NCBI RefSeq assembly: GCF_029714945.1
Contig: NZ_CP121634.1
Span: 6,283,001-6,347,000 of the forward strand
Reading direction: 5' to 3'
From: Bradyrhizobium sp. CIAT3101
Lineage (GTDB): Bacteria; Pseudomonadota; Alphaproteobacteria; Rhizobiales; Xanthobacteraceae
DNA length: 64,000 nt
Part shown: positions 47,101-55,507 of the stretch, in pieces
How positions within the stretch are numbered: position 1 is the first letter of the stretch
How the letters are laid out: every line of letters begins with the position of its first letter
Made by a program: the position numbers and the translations under genes
Notes under the pieces: generated by a model
Seen by the model: only the letters and a program-made list of their open reading frames with translations
Database searches by the model: none
What the model was told of the DNA's origin: nothing

Positions 47101-47219
47101 TCGGGATAGGCCTCGATGTTGAGCTGATTGAACGCAATCAGGCCGCCGATGAACACGGCGACGAACATGCCGACCATCAGGAAGCGCCGGTGGACGGCTA
47201 GGGCGACGAGACGATCCAT
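44103..47219 (-). CDS. heavy-metal-type (CzcA/CusA-like) RND efflux pump
   Basis: A 1038-residue inner-membrane RND permease driving proton-coupled export. The proton-relay motif DFGLIVDATVIMVE has Asp394, Asp400 and Glu407, the same spacing as Asp402/Asp408/Glu415 of CzcA and characteristic of the heavy-metal (HME) subfamily. Twelve transmembrane helices, two large periplasmic loops and the N-terminal NQLNIEAYPDPTPPMVDIVT are as expected. It lacks an obvious N-terminal metal-binding extension. The periplasmic adaptor gene lies 33 bases upstream, and no outer-membrane channel is in this operon. The metal, if any, is unknown; divalent cations or Cu/Ag are the usual substrates. Confidence 0.9.
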   Translation of the reverse strand: MDRLVALAVHRRFLMVGMFVAVFIGGLIAFNQLNIEAYPDPTPPMVDIVTQSPGLSAEEIERYITIPIETQVAGLKNLTTIRTISLYGLSDVKLQFSFAYTYDEALQQVLNRLAQLAPLPGNVQPQISPLSPIGEIFRYRLVGPPNYSVLDLKTIQDWILQRRFRSVPGVIDVTGWGGKSKTYELQVDNNKLVANGLTLPQLLQAVSNSNVNVGGNTVNIGQQSAVVRGVGLIKSIDDLANTMIAQTNGNPVLVKDVATVTIGQKPRLGIAGIDDSDDIVQGIVLMRRGEQSSPTIKRVHQLVQTINESSILPPGVRIERIYDRGDLIELTTHTVLHNMVVGILLIVLLQWIFLGDLRSALIVGATIPFALFFAVIILVLRGESANLLSVGAIDFGLIVDATVIMVEAIFRRLTQTTPPTESEQMSPETLFGMKSHAILSAAADVSRSIFFAAAIIIAAFLPLFTLSGVEGNIFGPMARTYAYALAGGLLATFTVTPALSAIILPAHVEETETRVMQILHRIYMPVLNWAVANRAIMLGASVGLVLMTVALGRLLGLEFLPKLEEGNLWIRATLPPTISLQEGNSYVNEMRKLIRARPEVESVVSQHGRPDDGTDAAGFFNAEFFAPLKPASQWPGTHDKEELTAELLKQLDDRFPGVEFNFSQYLQDNVSEAVSGVKGENSIKLFGSDLQALTDTANKIKSVLATVQGVTDLAVFTSLGQPTVQIDIDRAKAARYGLAPGDINATIKVAIGGDSAGDIYEPGSDRHFPIIVRLAPEYRRSAEAIQNIRIGAPGPNGSVTQIPLSEVASISLVSGAAYIYREQQERYLPIKFSVRERDLGSAIREAQQKIADQVQLPPGSHMEWVGEFGNLQDAIRRLSIVVPISLALIGILLWFNFGSMTDTLLAMSVIPMAIFGGVLGLLITGTAFSVSAAIGFIALFGIAVMDGIIILSQFNQLIDEGMDRVSAVIRTGELQLRPVLMTCVVAGVGLLPAALSAGIGSQVQKPLAVVVVTGMLLAPIVILVTLPVLISFFSRRAR

Positions 47220-47252
47220 TCAGTTTTTTCGCAGTTTCGTGGGGCTCGTCGA

Positions 47253-48497
47253 TCAGCTACCGGACGCCGCTCGGTCGATGAACAGACTGCCTTTGACGAC
47301 GATCCGTTCGCCGGGCTTCAGGTTGCTGGTCACCTCGACGAGGTTGCCATTGATGAGGCCGATCTTGATCTGGCGGAGCTCGACCGATTTGTCGTCACGC
47401 GCGACCCAGATGCGCACCTGGTCGCCTTCGTAGATCAGCGCCTGCTTCGGCACCGCAGGCGCCGCGCGGTCGCCGGCCGAATAGATCGTGACGTTGGCGA
47501 ACATTTCCGGCTTGAGCAGGCCATCCTTGTTATCGATGGTGGCGCGGACCAGCAGGCGGCGGGTATTGGGATCGATCGCGGCGGCGACATAGTTGATCTT
47601 GGCGGTCAGCGGACGGCCCGGCAGCGCCATGACGTTGACGTTGATGTCCTGCCCGATGCTGACCTGAGCAGCGTCGCTCTCGCGCACGAAGGCGGTGAGC
47701 CAGACGGTGGAGAGATCGCCGATCACGAAAACCGGGTCGCTCGCGCCGGCACTGACATATTGCCCGGGGCCGATCTTGCGCTGCACGACCGTGCCCGCGA
47801 TCGGCGCATAGATCGTGATCTCCGGATTGATGGTGCTCTTGGTCTGGAACGCCTTGATCGTCTCGTCGGTGAAGCCGAGGATGCGCAGCTTGTTGTTTGC
47901 GGCCTCGAGCGCCGTCACCGCGGAGCGCATGTCGTTCTGCGCCTGGACCTGGGTGGCCTCCGCCTGCTGATAATCCTTGAGCGGAATGGCGCGGCCTTCG
48001 TAGAGATCCTTGGCGCGCCGGTACTGGATGTCGGCAAGCTCGAGCGCCGACTTCGCCTTGTTCTGCGACGTCATCGCCGCGATGAAATCGTTCTGGGCCT
48101 GCACGGTGTCGGCGGCCTCGATTGTGAACAGCGGTTGACCTTGGGTCACGCTCTCGCCCGGCTTGGCGAGCAGCTTGGTCACCCGGCCCGCATAAGGCGA
48201 GAACACCGGTGTCGAGCGGTCTTCATCGACCGCGACCTTGCCTTCGGTGACGTACTCGGCGCGGAAGGCCTTGGCATTGACCGGCTCGATCGTCAGCGTC
48301 GCCCATTCGGACGGCGTCGGCGTGAAATTCTGGGCGTTCCTGCGCGACTGGCTGGAGACTTCGGAGTGGTTCTTGTCCTTGACGCCCGCATAGAGAAACC
48401 CGTAGGCGCCGGCCCCGGCAAGCGCCAGTAAAACTACGGATACGATCATCCGTTGTTTTGTAAGCACCTGCAAACGCTTGGTATTTTCAACTACCAT
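47253..48497 (-). CDS. RND periplasmic adaptor (CusB/CzcB-like)
   Basis: A 414-residue membrane-fusion protein. An N-terminal membrane anchor (VSVVLLALAGAGAYGFLYAG) is followed by the barrel-sandwich halves (VFSPYAGRVTKLLAKPGESV, IYAPIAGTVVQRKIGPGQYV), a helical hairpin with coiled-coil propensity (SQNKAKSALELADIQYRRAK...) and beta-barrel/membrane-proximal domains (VPKQALIYEGDQVRIWVARD). It links the RND permease encoded just downstream to an outer-membrane channel. It has no obvious metal-binding Met cluster of the CusB type, so substrate class rests on the permease. It is the first gene of the leftward unit. Confidence 0.9.
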   Translation of the reverse strand: MVVENTKRLQVLTKQRMIVSVVLLALAGAGAYGFLYAGVKDKNHSEVSSQSRRNAQNFTPTPSEWATLTIEPVNAKAFRAEYVTEGKVAVDEDRSTPVFSPYAGRVTKLLAKPGESVTQGQPLFTIEAADTVQAQNDFIAAMTSQNKAKSALELADIQYRRAKDLYEGRAIPLKDYQQAEATQVQAQNDMRSAVTALEAANNKLRILGFTDETIKAFQTKSTINPEITIYAPIAGTVVQRKIGPGQYVSAGASDPVFVIGDLSTVWLTAFVRESDAAQVSIGQDINVNVMALPGRPLTAKINYVAAAIDPNTRRLLVRATIDNKDGLLKPEMFANVTIYSAGDRAAPAVPKQALIYEGDQVRIWVARDDKSVELRQIKIGLINGNLVEVTSNLKPGERIVVKGSLFIDRAASGS

Positions 48498-48648
48498 GGG
48501 GCCCGGTCTTGTCTGCGACGATCTCGGCAGACGGCTGCCTCATCGGTCGCGCTAATAGTGCCGAATTGGGATTGCAAACAACCTAAAAAACGCTGGCCGT
48601 CCTTCGGTTTGCGTTAAAATTTTGCGACACGTCAGCTTCACGTCAGCT

Positions 48649-50043
48649 TCAGCCCGGCCATTGCGGCGGATGGCTGCCGAGCGGCATCGCCGGAAGGCTC
48701 CATTGCGCCGGCGTCCGCGACAGCACAGCCGAATGGCGCACCGCCTTCAACGTGCCGAAGCCAGATGACACCGTTTCCATGAACGCAGCATGTACGGCCT
48801 CACCCGTAAGATCCGGGGTATCGAGACCGCCTTCGAGCCGACCGAGATTCCACAGCCAGCGTCCGGTCTGCGCCAGCGACACGCGCACGTGCCAGCTGCC
48901 GCCTTCACGGGCCTGGCGCGCCTTGGCCATCATCGCGCCGAACGCCATCAGATAGCCGGTGGCGTGATCGAGCATCTGCGCCGGCAATTCCTTCGGACCG
49001 TCGATGCCGGCGGCCTTGCCTTCCGCATCGTTGAAGCCAGTCGTCGTCTGCACCAGCGAATCGAAGCCGCGCCGCTCGGCCCAGGGGCCGGCATGGCCAT
49101 AAGCCGACAGTGTGACGTAGACGATGCCGGGATTGATCTCCGCGGCCCGCTCCGGCGAGAGGCCAAGAGCGGCGAGCGCGCGCGGGCGATAGCCTTGCGA
49201 GACGATGTCGGCGTCCTGCAACAGCGCGCGCATCTGCGCCCGGCCCGCCTCGCTCTTCAGCGCGATGAAGGTGGTGAGCTTGCCGCGGCCGGTGTCGATG
49301 GTGAGCCAGGGAATCGCGGGCAGGTCCGGCCCCGAGACCAGCAGCACATCGGCGCCGTGCGCAGCGAGCGTGCGGCCGGCGACGGGACCGGCGATGACGC
49401 GGGAGAGATCGAGCACACGCAGGCCTGCGAGCGGGCGATCGCCTTTGGACCAAAGCTTGGGCGGAGCATCGCCGATCTTCTCGATCGAGATCAGCGGCAG
49501 CTCGGCCAGCGCGCGCGCCTGCGGCAGCGCCGACCATTCGTCGTAGGAGCGCATCAGCGCGACGACGCCGCCGGCGGCATAAGCGGCCGTCTCGAAATCC
49601 TCGCCCTTCCATTGCATCAGCGCGGCCTGCACCTTCTCGCGCTCGGGCACACAGCCAAGCACTTTGCAGACGGCGTCGCGATGATGCGGAAAATTGGTGT
49701 GGCAGCGCACGAAACGGTTGTCGCCGGTCTTGTAGACGCCGGCGATGGCGTCCCAGGCCGGAGGCGGCGGCTTGTCGTCGAGGCGCAGATAGCGCTCGGA
49801 ACGGCATTCGACGACGGCGTGACGCATGTCGACGGTCACATCCTGCGCCTCGCCGCTGCGTTGCCGCCAGATCTCGGCGGCGGCAAGGCCGGCAGCGGCG
49901 ATCGTCGTTTGTCCGGCGACGGCGACACGGAACGAGGACGGTATCTGCGGCTCGTCGCCGGCCAGGCGCACGCGCTCAAGGGCCGCGACATCGCCTCCGG
50001 CAGAGGTCCAGATATCCCTAAGAATGTCGGCAGGGCTTTGCAT
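48649..50043 (-). CDS. class III (CaiB/BaiF) CoA-transferase with apparent permuted halves
   Basis: A 464-residue family III CoA-transferase-like protein. The classical start of such enzymes, LAGLRVLDLSRVIAGPVAGR, appears only at about residue 206, followed by the usual TIDTGRGKLTTFIALKSEAG, SQGYRPRALAALGLSPERAA and VYVTLSAYGHAGPWAERRGF blocks. The preceding 200 residues (VYKTGDNRFVRCHTNFPHHR, LMQWKGEDFETAAYAAGGVV) look like the small C-terminal half that normally follows. So either the enzyme is circularly permuted or it is a trimmed tandem duplicate. Substrate is unknown. The gene stands alone on the minus strand. Confidence 0.8.
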   Translation of the reverse strand: MQSPADILRDIWTSAGGDVAALERVRLAGDEPQIPSSFRVAVAGQTTIAAAGLAAAEIWRQRSGEAQDVTVDMRHAVVECRSERYLRLDDKPPPPAWDAIAGVYKTGDNRFVRCHTNFPHHRDAVCKVLGCVPEREKVQAALMQWKGEDFETAAYAAGGVVALMRSYDEWSALPQARALAELPLISIEKIGDAPPKLWSKGDRPLAGLRVLDLSRVIAGPVAGRTLAAHGADVLLVSGPDLPAIPWLTIDTGRGKLTTFIALKSEAGRAQMRALLQDADIVSQGYRPRALAALGLSPERAAEINPGIVYVTLSAYGHAGPWAERRGFDSLVQTTTGFNDAEGKAAGIDGPKELPAQMLDHATGYLMAFGAMMAKARQAREGGSWHVRVSLAQTGRWLWNLGRLEGGLDTPDLTGEAVHAAFMETVSSGFGTLKAVRHSAVLSRTPAQWSLPAMPLGSHPPQWPG

Positions 50044-50099
50044 GGCCTCTTCTCTCCCCTAGTTTTTGGTGACCATTCACTAGCACATAAGGGAATGCA

Positions 50100-50387
50100 A
50101 TGGCCGCCATCGATCCCCTCACCGCAGGCGCCGTGTTCGTCGCAACCGCGGCGACCGACGCAGTCTATGTGATGTTCACCTCCGCCGTGATTGCGCGCAA
50201 GCGCGTGCCGGCGGCGAACTGGAGCGCAGTCTGGTATCTGCTCTCCTCCTATGCCGTGATCAGCTACACCGAAAACGCGTTCTATGTCGCTTTCGCGGCG
50301 ATCGGCTCCTGGGCCGGCGCTTACGCCTCGCTGACCTTCCTGCATCGTCCGCCCGGCGGCCCGCCGGTGGGGGCTTCGCCGGAGTGA
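50100..50387 (+). CDS. small conserved-type membrane protein
   Basis: A 95-residue protein of unknown function with about three hydrophobic segments (TAGAVFVATAATDAVYVMFT, AVWYLLSSYAVISYTENAFY, VAFAAIGSWAGAYASLTFL) and a short Pro/Gly-rich tail. No motif is recognised. It starts 57 bases from the divergent CoA-transferase gene and ends 66 bases before the SDR gene, so it could be co-transcribed with the SDR. The length and membrane pattern make it a likely real gene. Confidence 0.65.
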   Translation: MAAIDPLTAGAVFVATAATDAVYVMFTSAVIARKRVPAANWSAVWYLLSSYAVISYTENAFYVAFAAIGSWAGAYASLTFLHRPPGGPPVGASPE

Positions 50388-50453
50388 GGGGAGGACTTTC
50401 TCCGTCTCCGCGGCTACACTCGTGACGACCAACAAAAAGGGAAGACCCAAACA

Positions 50454-51224
50454 ATGGATCTCGGTCTCAAAGGAAAAAACGCCATCGTGCTCGGCGGCAC
50501 GCGCGGCATCGGTCGGGCAATTGCGGCGACGCTGGCCGGTGAAGGCAGCAATGTTGCCGTGTGCGCGCGCAATGCGGAGCAAGTCGCCGCCACCGTGGCC
50601 GAGCTGAAGGCCAGCGGCATCCGCGCCACCGGCGGCACGGTCGACGTCACCGACGGCGCGGCGCTGAAGGCGTGGGTCGAGGGCGCGGCAAAGGAGTTCG
50701 GCGGCATCGACCTGCTGTTCGCCAATGCCGGCGCGATGGCGCAAGGCCACGATCCCGCGTCATGGGAGCAGAATTTCCGGCTCGACGTGCTCGGCGCCGT
50801 GCATGCGTTCGACGCCGCGCGGCCGTTCCTCGAGACTAGCGGCGAGACGCGCGGCGATGCCGCCTTCGTCATCATCTCCTCGATCTCGGCGGCGCAGGCC
50901 GATCTCGCCAGCTCCTACGGCCCGATCAAGGCGGCGCTGATCCACATGGCCAAGGGACTGGCGCGGCAATACGCCAAGAAGAAGATCCGCGTGAATGTCG
51001 TGTCGCCCGGCACCGTCTACTTCAAGGGCGGCGTCTGGAACATGATCGAGCAGAACATGCCCGAGCGTTACAACGACGCGATGAAGCGTAATCCGACCGG
51101 GCGCATGGCGACGCCACAGGAAATCGCGAACGCCGCGGTGTTTCTGGCAAGCCCGGCCTCGTCGTTCACGACCGGCGCCAATCTCATCGTGGACGGCGCG
51201 ATCTCGAACCGGGTGAATTTCTAG
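50454..51224 (+). CDS. short-chain dehydrogenase/reductase
   Basis: A 256-residue classical SDR. The nucleotide-binding motif GGTRGIGRAIAATL is near residue 14, LLFANAGAMAQG is the NAG motif, and the catalytic Ser-Tyr-Lys set is visible as ISSISAAQADLASSYGPIKA, with Tyr and Lys spaced YxxxK. The C-terminal FLASPASSFTTGANLIVDGA is typical. Cofactor preference and substrate cannot be assigned. It lies 66 bases after the small membrane protein gene, in the same direction. Confidence 0.9.
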   Translation: MDLGLKGKNAIVLGGTRGIGRAIAATLAGEGSNVAVCARNAEQVAATVAELKASGIRATGGTVDVTDGAALKAWVEGAAKEFGGIDLLFANAGAMAQGHDPASWEQNFRLDVLGAVHAFDAARPFLETSGETRGDAAFVIISSISAAQADLASSYGPIKAALIHMAKGLARQYAKKKIRVNVVSPGTVYFKGGVWNMIEQNMPERYNDAMKRNPTGRMATPQEIANAAVFLASPASSFTTGANLIVDGAISNRVNF

Positions 51225-51257
51225 AATGGCGTAGTTTGCGAACCTCTCTCCGCCGTC

Positions 51258-51280
51258 ATGGCCGGGCTAGTCCCGGCCAT
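51258..51280. repeat. short extragenic palindrome
   Basis: A near-perfect palindrome, atggccgggc-tag-tcccggccat, between the SDR stop and the convergent hypothetical gene. A diverged relative occurs at 63730-63750. It is probably one of the small dispersed repeats of this genome and might double as a weak bidirectional terminator. Confidence 0.55.
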
Positions 51281-51292
51281 CCACGGCAACGG

Positions 51293-51997
51293 CTAAGACC
51301 CTTGCGACACCGATGCGCGTTTTCGCCGCCTGCTGATCAGCCAGGTCGCCCATGTGATGAGCCAGTCCGGGACGTTTAGATGGCGCAATGTTTCGATTTG
51401 TCCGTCCTCTTCGCGCACACGGAAGCTTGCATCGGCAAAGTAGCCACCGGAATCCGCAACACACCACTCCAGCGTCCGTGCGATCTCGTCTCTTAGCGTC
51501 TCGGTGTCCGGCAATTTATTGAGGAAGCTCAACTCCCGGCGAAGACAGATCGCTTCGATCCGGGGACGCATCGCCTCGACATAGGAGATTCCCCAGCCCT
51601 CGAGGCGTGCGTGGGTCGCTTCATGGATGAAGGTCGACGCGATCTGCTCCAGGGTCATCGGGCCCCCGAGAATGTAGCGCTCGTCGACAACGCAGGCGTT
51701 CATCGATCGATCATAGTGTGCTTGGGCGCTGGGGAGCAGATGTACCCATATCCGGTCGAGATCGCGCGTGATCCGGGCATAGCCAAGCGCGTCGTGGCGC
51801 TTGATGAGTTGGAGGGCCTCTTCTACGCGACGCAGCGCCGGGTAAGGCTTGCTTTCGGTCGTCCCAATCCACAGCCCGTCGATCATGCTGCTCTTGGAGA
51901 ACCAGAGGCCCAGCCTATCGATGCGGGATGGCTTTCGATCTGACTTCACGGCGACTGCCAGGCCACGCGATCGTTGCGACGATTCTGGCTGCTGCAA
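51293..51997 (-). CDS. unknown protein with HExxH-like motif
   Basis: A protein of up to 234 residues from a TTG start (or about 197 from an internal ATG at 51886). It holds ASTFIHEATHARLEGWGISY, an HExxH zinc-protease-like motif, preceded by a helix. No signal peptide or membrane segment near the motif is evident; the C-terminus has a Trp/Ile-rich segment (PDWLITWATWLISRRRKR). I do not recognise the family. It may be a metallopeptidase or an inactive relative. It is monocistronic and convergent with the SDR gene. The true start is unclear. Confidence 0.6.
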   Translation of the reverse strand: MQQPESSQRSRGLAVAVKSDRKPSRIDRLGLWFSKSSMIDGLWIGTTESKPYPALRRVEEALQLIKRHDALGYARITRDLDRIWVHLLPSAQAHYDRSMNACVVDERYILGGPMTLEQIASTFIHEATHARLEGWGISYVEAMRPRIEAICLRRELSFLNKLPDTETLRDEIARTLEWCVADSGGYFADASFRVREEDGQIETLRHLNVPDWLITWATWLISRRRKRASVSQGS

Positions 51998-52132
51998 GCA
52001 TTACCCCGTTATGTCCAAATCGAGTTCTACGAACTATATGGACCTGCTCGCTTTCAGGTTGCTTAGAGACTCAATTCAAATCGTATTGATCATTGGACGA
52101 GATCGGCCGATCCTTGCGGTTGTTCATGCCCC

Positions 52133-55100
52133 TCAATGGAAATCCCGCGACGGTGGCAGGATGCGGACGTTGCGGGGGTGGCGGATTTTTTGCGCGGGCA
52201 TATCCGCGAGGGCGCGGGGGTCTTCGTTGAGGGGCTCGACCACGGTGGCGCCTGCCGGCACCGGAGGCTTGCGGCTCAGGGCGTCGTTGGCGAGGCCGAC
52301 CAGATCGTGCGAGCGGTCGATCATGCGCTGGGCGATCAGATGCGTCACCTTCTCGGGGCTGCTCTGGATATAGCCCTGGACCTCGATGAGGCGCGCGCCC
52401 ATCACTTCCTTCCGGTACTGCTCCATGACCTTGGGCCACACCACGACATTGGCGATACCGGTCTCGTCCTCCAGCGTCATGAACACGACGCCGCTGGCGC
52501 TGCCCGGCCGCTGCCGCACCAGCACCACACCGGCGCAGCGGACGCGGCGCCGCTCGTTCTCATGGCTGATCTCCTTGCAGGCGACGATCCGCTCGCGTGA
52601 AAACATCTCGCGCAGGAATTCCATCGGATGGCCTTTGAGCGACAAGCGGATGGTCTGGTAGTCCGCGACGACCTGCTCGGGACGCGGCATCACGGGGAGT
52701 GGCTTGGCCTGCTCGTCGGGCTGCTCGCGCGCGGTGGCCGCTTCGAACAGCGGCAGCGCCACATCGTCGGGCAGCCGCCGCACCTGCCACAGCGCCTCGC
52801 GGCGATCGAGCCCGAGCGAGCGAAACGCATCGGCATCCGCCAGCAAGATCAGCGCGCGCTTGGGCAGGCCGGTGTCGCGGGCAAAATCTTCGAGCGAGGT
52901 GAAGGGCTGGCGGTCGCGAGCCTTGATGATGCGGTCAGCCCAGTCTTCCTGAGTGACATGGACCTTGCCCTGCCGTTTCGCTTGCTCCGCTTTGAGGAAC
53001 TCCTCATCGGGATCGAGCCAGTGAAAGCCGTCGATCTGACGAAAACCCAGGCGAACGGCGCAATATCTGTCGTCGGTGTTCTCCAGCGTGTTCTGCGCAA
53101 AACTGTGGGAGACATCGATCTCGCGCACCTCGACGCCGTTCTTGCGGGCGTCGCCGACGATCTGCGCCGGCGCGTAAAAGCCCATCGGCTGCGAGTTCAA
53201 GAGGCCGCAGCAGAAGGCATCGGGGTGATGATATTTCAGCCATGAGGAGATGTAGACGAGCTGGGCGAAGCTCGCGGCATGGCTCTCGGGAAAGCCATAG
53301 GAGCCAAAGCCCTTGATCTGGTCGAAACAGCTTCTGGCGAAATTGGCATCGTAGCCGCGCGCGACCATGTTGCCGATCAGCTTCTCCTCGTATTGGCCGA
53401 TGGTGCCGACATTGCGAAAGGTCGCCATCGAGCGGCGCAGGCCATTGGCTTCCTCGGAGGTGAATTTCGCCGCCTCGATCGCGATGCGCATCGCCTGCTC
53501 CTGGAACAGCGGCACGCCCTTGGTCTTGTGCAGCACCTTGTAGAGTTCGTCCGCGGGACCATGCTCGGGCGCTGGCGAGGGATAGGTCACCTTCTCGATA
53601 CCGTTCCGCCGGCGCAGATATGGATGCACCATGTCGCCCTGGATCGGGCCCGGGCGTACGATCGCGACCTCGATGACGAGATCGTAGAAGGTCCGCGGCT
53701 TCAGGCGCGGCAGCATGTTCATCTGCGCGCGACTCTCGACCTGGAAAACGCCGAGCGATTCACCGGCGCACAGCATGTCGTAAACCTTGGGATCGTCCTG
53801 CGGGACGCTCGCCAGAACCCAACGTTCGCCCTTGTGCTGGTCGATCAGATCAAAACATTTCCGGATGCAGGTCAGCATGCCCAGCGCGAGCACGTCGACC
53901 TTCATCATATTGAGCGCATCGACGTCGTCCTTGTCCCATTCGATGAACGTGCGGTCGTCCATCGCGGCGTTGCCTATCGGCACATAGGTGTCGAGCCGAT
54001 CCTGGGTCAGCACATAGCCACCGACATGCTGGGAGAGATGGCGCGGGAATTCGATCAGCTCGGTCGCAAGCTCGACCGCGAGATTGATCATGGGATTTTG
54101 GGGATCGAGTCCGGCCTGCCTGACCTGCATGTCGTTCAGGCCCTTGCCCCAGCTGCCCCAGACGGTGTCGGCGAGCGCGGCGGTGACGTCCTCGGTCAGG
54201 CCCAGCGCCTTGCCGACGTCGCGGATGGCGCTGCGCGGACGATAATGGATGATGGTGGCGATGATCGCCGCACGGTGGCGGCCGTAGCGGCGATAGACAT
54301 ATTGCATCACCTCCTCGCGCCGCGAATGCTCGAAATCGACGTCGATGTCGGGCGGCTCCAGCCGCTCCTTGGAGATGAAGCGCTCGAACAGCAGATCGAC
54401 CTTGGTCGGATCGACCGAGGTGATGCCGAGCACGTAGCACACGGCCGAATTCGCCGCCGATCCCCGCCCCTGGCACAGGATATTTTCGCTGCGCGCGTAG
54501 TGGACGATGTCGTGCACGGTGAGGAAGTAATGCGCGTATTTCAGCTCTGATATCAGCGCGAGTTCCTTCTTCAGCGTCGCGCGCAACTTGTCGTCGATCT
54601 TGCCCCCGAAATATGTGTCGACGCCCGCCCAGGTCAGGTCTTCCAGATGCCCCTGCGCGGTCTTGCCCGGCGGCACCGGCTCGTCCGGATATTGATATCT
54701 AAGCTGATCGAGCGAGAAGTCGATCCTGTCGGCAAAGCGCATGGTCTCCGCGATCGCCTCGGGGAAATCGCGAAACAGGCGCGCCATCTCGCGGGGCGTC
54801 TTGAGAAAACGCTCCGCATTGGCTTCTAGCTTGCGTCCGACCGCCTCGATCGTGGTCTTTTCCCGGATGCAGGTCAGCACGTCCTGAAGCGGACGACGGC
54901 CGGGATCGTGATAGAGCACCTCGTTGGTCGCAAGCAGCGGCACTCCTGCTTTGGCGGCGAGATCGTCGAGCCGCGCCAGGCGACGACGGTCGTCGCCGCG
55001 ATAGACCAGGCTCGCGGCCAGCCACACGCCTTCGGCGCTGCTGGCTTTGAGTTTTGAAAGCACATCCAGCGTTTGCGCATCATCAAACCGATGCAGCAAC

Positions 55101-55507
55101 GTCAGGACCAGGAGCTGACCTTGCGAAAACTCCAGCAGATCGGTGAAGTTGAGACGGCATTCGCCCTTCTCGATCCGCATGATGTCGTCGCCGCGTTTGC
55201 CCCGGGTCAGAAGCTGGCACAGCCGACCATAGGCGGCGCGATCGCGCGGATAGACGAAAATGTCGGGCGTGCCGTCGATGAAGACGATGCGCGCGCCGAT
55301 CAGGAGCTTTGGCTTGTGCAGCACCTTGTCATTGTCGAGTTCCTTCCAGGCGCGCACCACGCCGGCCAGCGTGTTGTGATCGGCAATGCCGATCACGGGA
55401 ATGCCGAGCTTGCTGGCCTGATGCACATAAGCGCGCGGATCCGAGCCGCCGCGCAGGAACGAGAAATTGGTGGTGATGCCGATCTCGGCATAAGCGGGCG
55501 TAATCAT
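52133..55507 (-). CDS. dnaE2: DnaE2, error-prone DNA polymerase III alpha subunit
   Basis: A 1124-residue C-family polymerase that performs translesion synthesis in damage-induced mutagenesis. It has the N-terminal PHP domain (AEIGITTNFSFLRGGSDPRA, GIADHNTLAGVVRAWKEL). The catalytic palm is marked by PDIDVDFEHSRREEV at residues 386-400, with active-site aspartates in DIDVD. A thumb/HhH region and an OB-fold domain (VRCAGVVLVRQRPGSASGVV) follow. The ATG at 55507 is inside the imuB stop (ATGA overlap). It is the last gene of the leftward imuA-imuB-dnaE2 operon, controlled by the LexA box at 57859-57873. Accessory ImuA/ImuB are both present, so the mutasome looks complete. Confidence 0.95.
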   Translation of the reverse strand: MITPAYAEIGITTNFSFLRGGSDPRAYVHQASKLGIPVIGIADHNTLAGVVRAWKELDNDKVLHKPKLLIGARIVFIDGTPDIFVYPRDRAAYGRLCQLLTRGKRGDDIMRIEKGECRLNFTDLLEFSQGQLLVLTLLHRFDDAQTLDVLSKLKASSAEGVWLAASLVYRGDDRRRLARLDDLAAKAGVPLLATNEVLYHDPGRRPLQDVLTCIREKTTIEAVGRKLEANAERFLKTPREMARLFRDFPEAIAETMRFADRIDFSLDQLRYQYPDEPVPPGKTAQGHLEDLTWAGVDTYFGGKIDDKLRATLKKELALISELKYAHYFLTVHDIVHYARSENILCQGRGSAANSAVCYVLGITSVDPTKVDLLFERFISKERLEPPDIDVDFEHSRREEVMQYVYRRYGRHRAAIIATIIHYRPRSAIRDVGKALGLTEDVTAALADTVWGSWGKGLNDMQVRQAGLDPQNPMINLAVELATELIEFPRHLSQHVGGYVLTQDRLDTYVPIGNAAMDDRTFIEWDKDDVDALNMMKVDVLALGMLTCIRKCFDLIDQHKGERWVLASVPQDDPKVYDMLCAGESLGVFQVESRAQMNMLPRLKPRTFYDLVIEVAIVRPGPIQGDMVHPYLRRRNGIEKVTYPSPAPEHGPADELYKVLHKTKGVPLFQEQAMRIAIEAAKFTSEEANGLRRSMATFRNVGTIGQYEEKLIGNMVARGYDANFARSCFDQIKGFGSYGFPESHAASFAQLVYISSWLKYHHPDAFCCGLLNSQPMGFYAPAQIVGDARKNGVEVREIDVSHSFAQNTLENTDDRYCAVRLGFRQIDGFHWLDPDEEFLKAEQAKRQGKVHVTQEDWADRIIKARDRQPFTSLEDFARDTGLPKRALILLADADAFRSLGLDRREALWQVRRLPDDVALPLFEAATAREQPDEQAKPLPVMPRPEQVVADYQTIRLSLKGHPMEFLREMFSRERIVACKEISHENERRRVRCAGVVLVRQRPGSASGVVFMTLEDETGIANVVVWPKVMEQYRKEVMGARLIEVQGYIQSSPEKVTHLIAQRMIDRSHDLVGLANDALSRKPPVPAGATVVEPLNEDPRALADMPAQKIRHPRNVRILPPSRDFH

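Noticed and set aside
45912..47201. A 429-codon frame antisense to the RND pump
   Set aside because: Shadow frame of the same gene with low-complexity Asp/Arg/Gln sequence.
53279..54550. A 423-codon frame antisense to dnaE2
   Set aside because: Covers the conserved DnaE2 active-site region and has only compositional similarity to protein.
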